A stretch of 64,000 nucleotides of DNA from BRH-c25 sp035627615 (GTDB taxonomy: Bacteria > Bacillota > Clostridia > Lutisporales > Lutisporaceae), in NCBI GenBank assembly GCA_035627615.1, contig DASPLL010000056.1, positions 124,001 through 188,000 of the forward strand, in the 5' to 3' direction. This document shows positions 62,828 to 64,000 of the stretch, piece after piece. The notes under the pieces were generated by a model. It was not told the origin of the DNA. It saw only the letters and a program-made list of their open reading frames with translations, and did no database searches. Position 1 is the first letter of the stretch. The number at the start of each line of letters is the position of its first letter. A program made the position numbers and the translations under genes.

Positions 62828-64000
62828 ATGCTCATTCATGTAGTAAAATCCGGGGAAACACTTTGGCAGATCGCCTCGTTTTATAAGGTCCCGGCGTCAG
62901 AAATAGTCAGTGTCAATGAACTGCCGGATGCAAACCTGTTATTGATCGGTCAGGCCTTGGTTATCCCGACGGAAGGTGTATTACATACCGTGAAATCAGG
63001 TGAGACACTATGGAAAATTTCTCAGACTTATGGTATATCGATCCAGTCTATTGTTCAGGCCAACAAGATAGCAAATCCGGCAAATATATATCCGGGCCTC
63101 AAGCTTTTCATACCTCCTCTCCGCCATACCGTCCAGCGGGGAGAGACACTGTGGAGGATAGCCCAAAGATATGGCACTACTGTACAAACCCTATTAAAAA
63201 TCAACAATATAGATGATCCCAATATCATATACCCGGGATATATGCTTATCATACCAAGAAAGCGAAGACCCGCTATTGAAGTAAACGGCTATATCTATAT
63301 CCTTGGCGCAGATGCTATTCCTATTGTGGAAGAGGATGGGGAGCATCTCACCTATCTCAGCCCTTTTGCTTACAGGATCCGGGAGGACGGCAGCCTGCAA
63401 GTGATAAAGGATACAGAAGCAGTAAATACAGCCATTGCAGAAGACGTGTCCCCTCTGATGTGCATTACAAATTTCACCTACAGTGAATTAGGCGAAAACC
63501 TGGCTCATGTCGTCTTGTCCAGCACTGAAATACAGGATAGGCTATTGCAGAATATAATCAATGTAATGAGACAAAAACGCTATGTAGGATTAAATGTTGA
63601 TTTTGAAAATGTCCTTCCTGCCGATCGGGAGCTTTATAATCAATTCATGCAGCGTGCGGTAGACCGCCTTCACAGGGAAGGGTATTCCGTTTCAAGCGCC
63701 CTGGCGCCGAAGTATGGCCCCGAGCAGCACGGCCTGCTGTATACAGCCCATGACTACCCCGCCCATGGTAGAATTGCTGATTTCGTCGTGCTTATGACCT
63801 ACGAATGGGGCTGGCGCTTAGGTCCTCCACAAGCCATCTCTCCATTGAACCAGATCAAGCGGGTCCTCGATTATGCTGTATCTGTCATGCCCAGTGAAAA
63901 GCTATTCTTTGGCTTTCAGATATATGCAAGGGACTGGCTGCTTCCCCATGTTAAGGGGCAGGAAGCTGAAACCTTCAGTATGCAGGAGGCGATGGACAGG
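62828..64000 (+). CDS. LysM-GH18 spore peptidoglycan hydrolase (SleL/YaaH-like), cut by window edge
   Basis: The frame is open from the ATG at 62828 (GGGAGG seven bases upstream) to the right edge, 391 codons. Three LysM domains come first (about 2-47, 51-95 and 98-143; each with KSGETLW or RGETLW and a YPG or IG-x-x-L-x-IP end). A GH18 domain follows with YVGLNVDFENVLPADRELYN holding the catalytic Glu, and FVVLMTYEWGWRLGPP. This is the layout of cortical-fragment-lytic enzymes that cleave muramic-delta-lactam cortex during germination. It has no signal peptide, like YaaH. It is divergent from the M14 gene. Confidence 0.93.
   Translation, partial: MLIHVVKSGETLWQIASFYKVPASEIVSVNELPDANLLLIGQALVIPTEGVLHTVKSGETLWKISQTYGISIQSIVQANKIANPANIYPGLKLFIPPLRHTVQRGETLWRIAQRYGTTVQTLLKINNIDDPNIIYPGYMLIIPRKRRPAIEVNGYIYILGADAIPIVEEDGEHLTYLSPFAYRIREDGSLQVIKDTEAVNTAIAEDVSPLMCITNFTYSELGENLAHVVLSSTEIQDRLLQNIINVMRQKRYVGLNVDFENVLPADRELYNQFMQRAVDRLHREGYSVSSALAPKYGPEQHGLLYTAHDYPAHGRIADFVVLMTYEWGWRLGPPQAISPLNQIKRVLDYAVSVMPSEKLFFGFQIYARDWLLPHVKGQEAETFSMQEAMDR

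Noticed and set aside
1..64000. tRNA or rRNA genes
   Set aside because: No cloverleaf with GTTC-type T-loop and no conserved rRNA segment was recognised on either strand by eye. A tRNAscan run would settle it.

Overview
The window looks like chromosomal DNA from an anaerobic, spore-forming Clostridia species (Firmicutes, low to moderate GC). The evidence is: Shine-Dalgarno sites of the AGGAGG type with frequent TTG/GTG starts; a Bacillus/Clostridium-type acpS - nnr - gerS-like lipoprotein - alr - ndoAI - ndoA string; LysM/GH18 and M14 cortex-type hydrolases; and PTS-based amino-sugar catabolism. No rRNA, tRNA or CRISPR array was seen.

Layout. (1) 1-6.4 kb is an accessory island: an IS110 transposase running off the left edge with a structured non-coding flank, a minimal tyrosine recombinase, two serine-recombinase homologues that have lost catalytic arginines, several small unknown genes, and long perfect stem-loops. 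(2) 6.5-28.3 kb is one minus-strand array of very large secreted proteins. In transcription order it holds a PA14/fibronectin-III protein, an RCC1-propeller/fibronectin-III protein, two small exported helical-repeat proteins, a 3285-residue Rhs/YD-repeat protein ending in a peptidoglycan-binding domain and a NucA/NucB-type nuclease domain, and a DUF2625-like protein that is the candidate immunity factor. A 25-codon relic of a third paralogue of the shared C-terminal domain lies just upstream. This is the best candidate in the window for an undescribed system. (3) 28.7-34.1 kb is the conserved acpS-alr-ndoA housekeeping block. (4) 34.2-38.2 kb is a redox/sulfur block: a CoA-disulfide-reductase/rhodanese fusion divergent from ccdA-resA-cyclophilin, with two CsoR/CstR-like operators placed just after two recognisable promoters. 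(5) 38.4-40.6 kb holds a cold-shock gene and a MotA/OmpA-type (ZorA/ZorB-like) ion-channel pair. (6) 40.8-45.2 kb is a MurNAc operon (murQ, EIIBC, mupG/DUF871, rpiR/murR) with twin TGAAAT-N3-ATTTCA operators over a near-consensus promoter. (7) 45.2-49.1 kb holds an AgcS-type symporter, a LysM-CAP protein and a diguanylate cyclase. (8) 49.2-57.6 kb is a GlcNAc/PTS operon (gntR, nagE-type EIICB, second murQ, nagA, nagB, TIM-barrel protein, HPr, EIIA, EI). (9) 57.6-64 kb holds a ~300-bp nested palindromic element, an NADPH-FMN oxidoreductase with its TetR regulator, a DUF2161 protein, a split LysO, an M14 endopeptidase and a LysM-GH18 protein cut by the right edge.

How the genes fit together. 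Regions 6 and 8 form a cell-wall recycling module. Both sugar EII proteins lack an EIIA domain, so they probably share the single EIIA, HPr and EI encoded in region 8. MupG and MurQ convert imported muropeptide sugars to GlcNAc-6-P, which NagA and NagB take to fructose-6-P. The peptidoglycan hydrolases at the right end could supply substrates. The large surface array in region 2 looks like a contact-dependent or extracellular delivery locus in which a wall-anchored Rhs shell carries a DNase.

All functional calls rest on motif recognition by eye. No database search was run.
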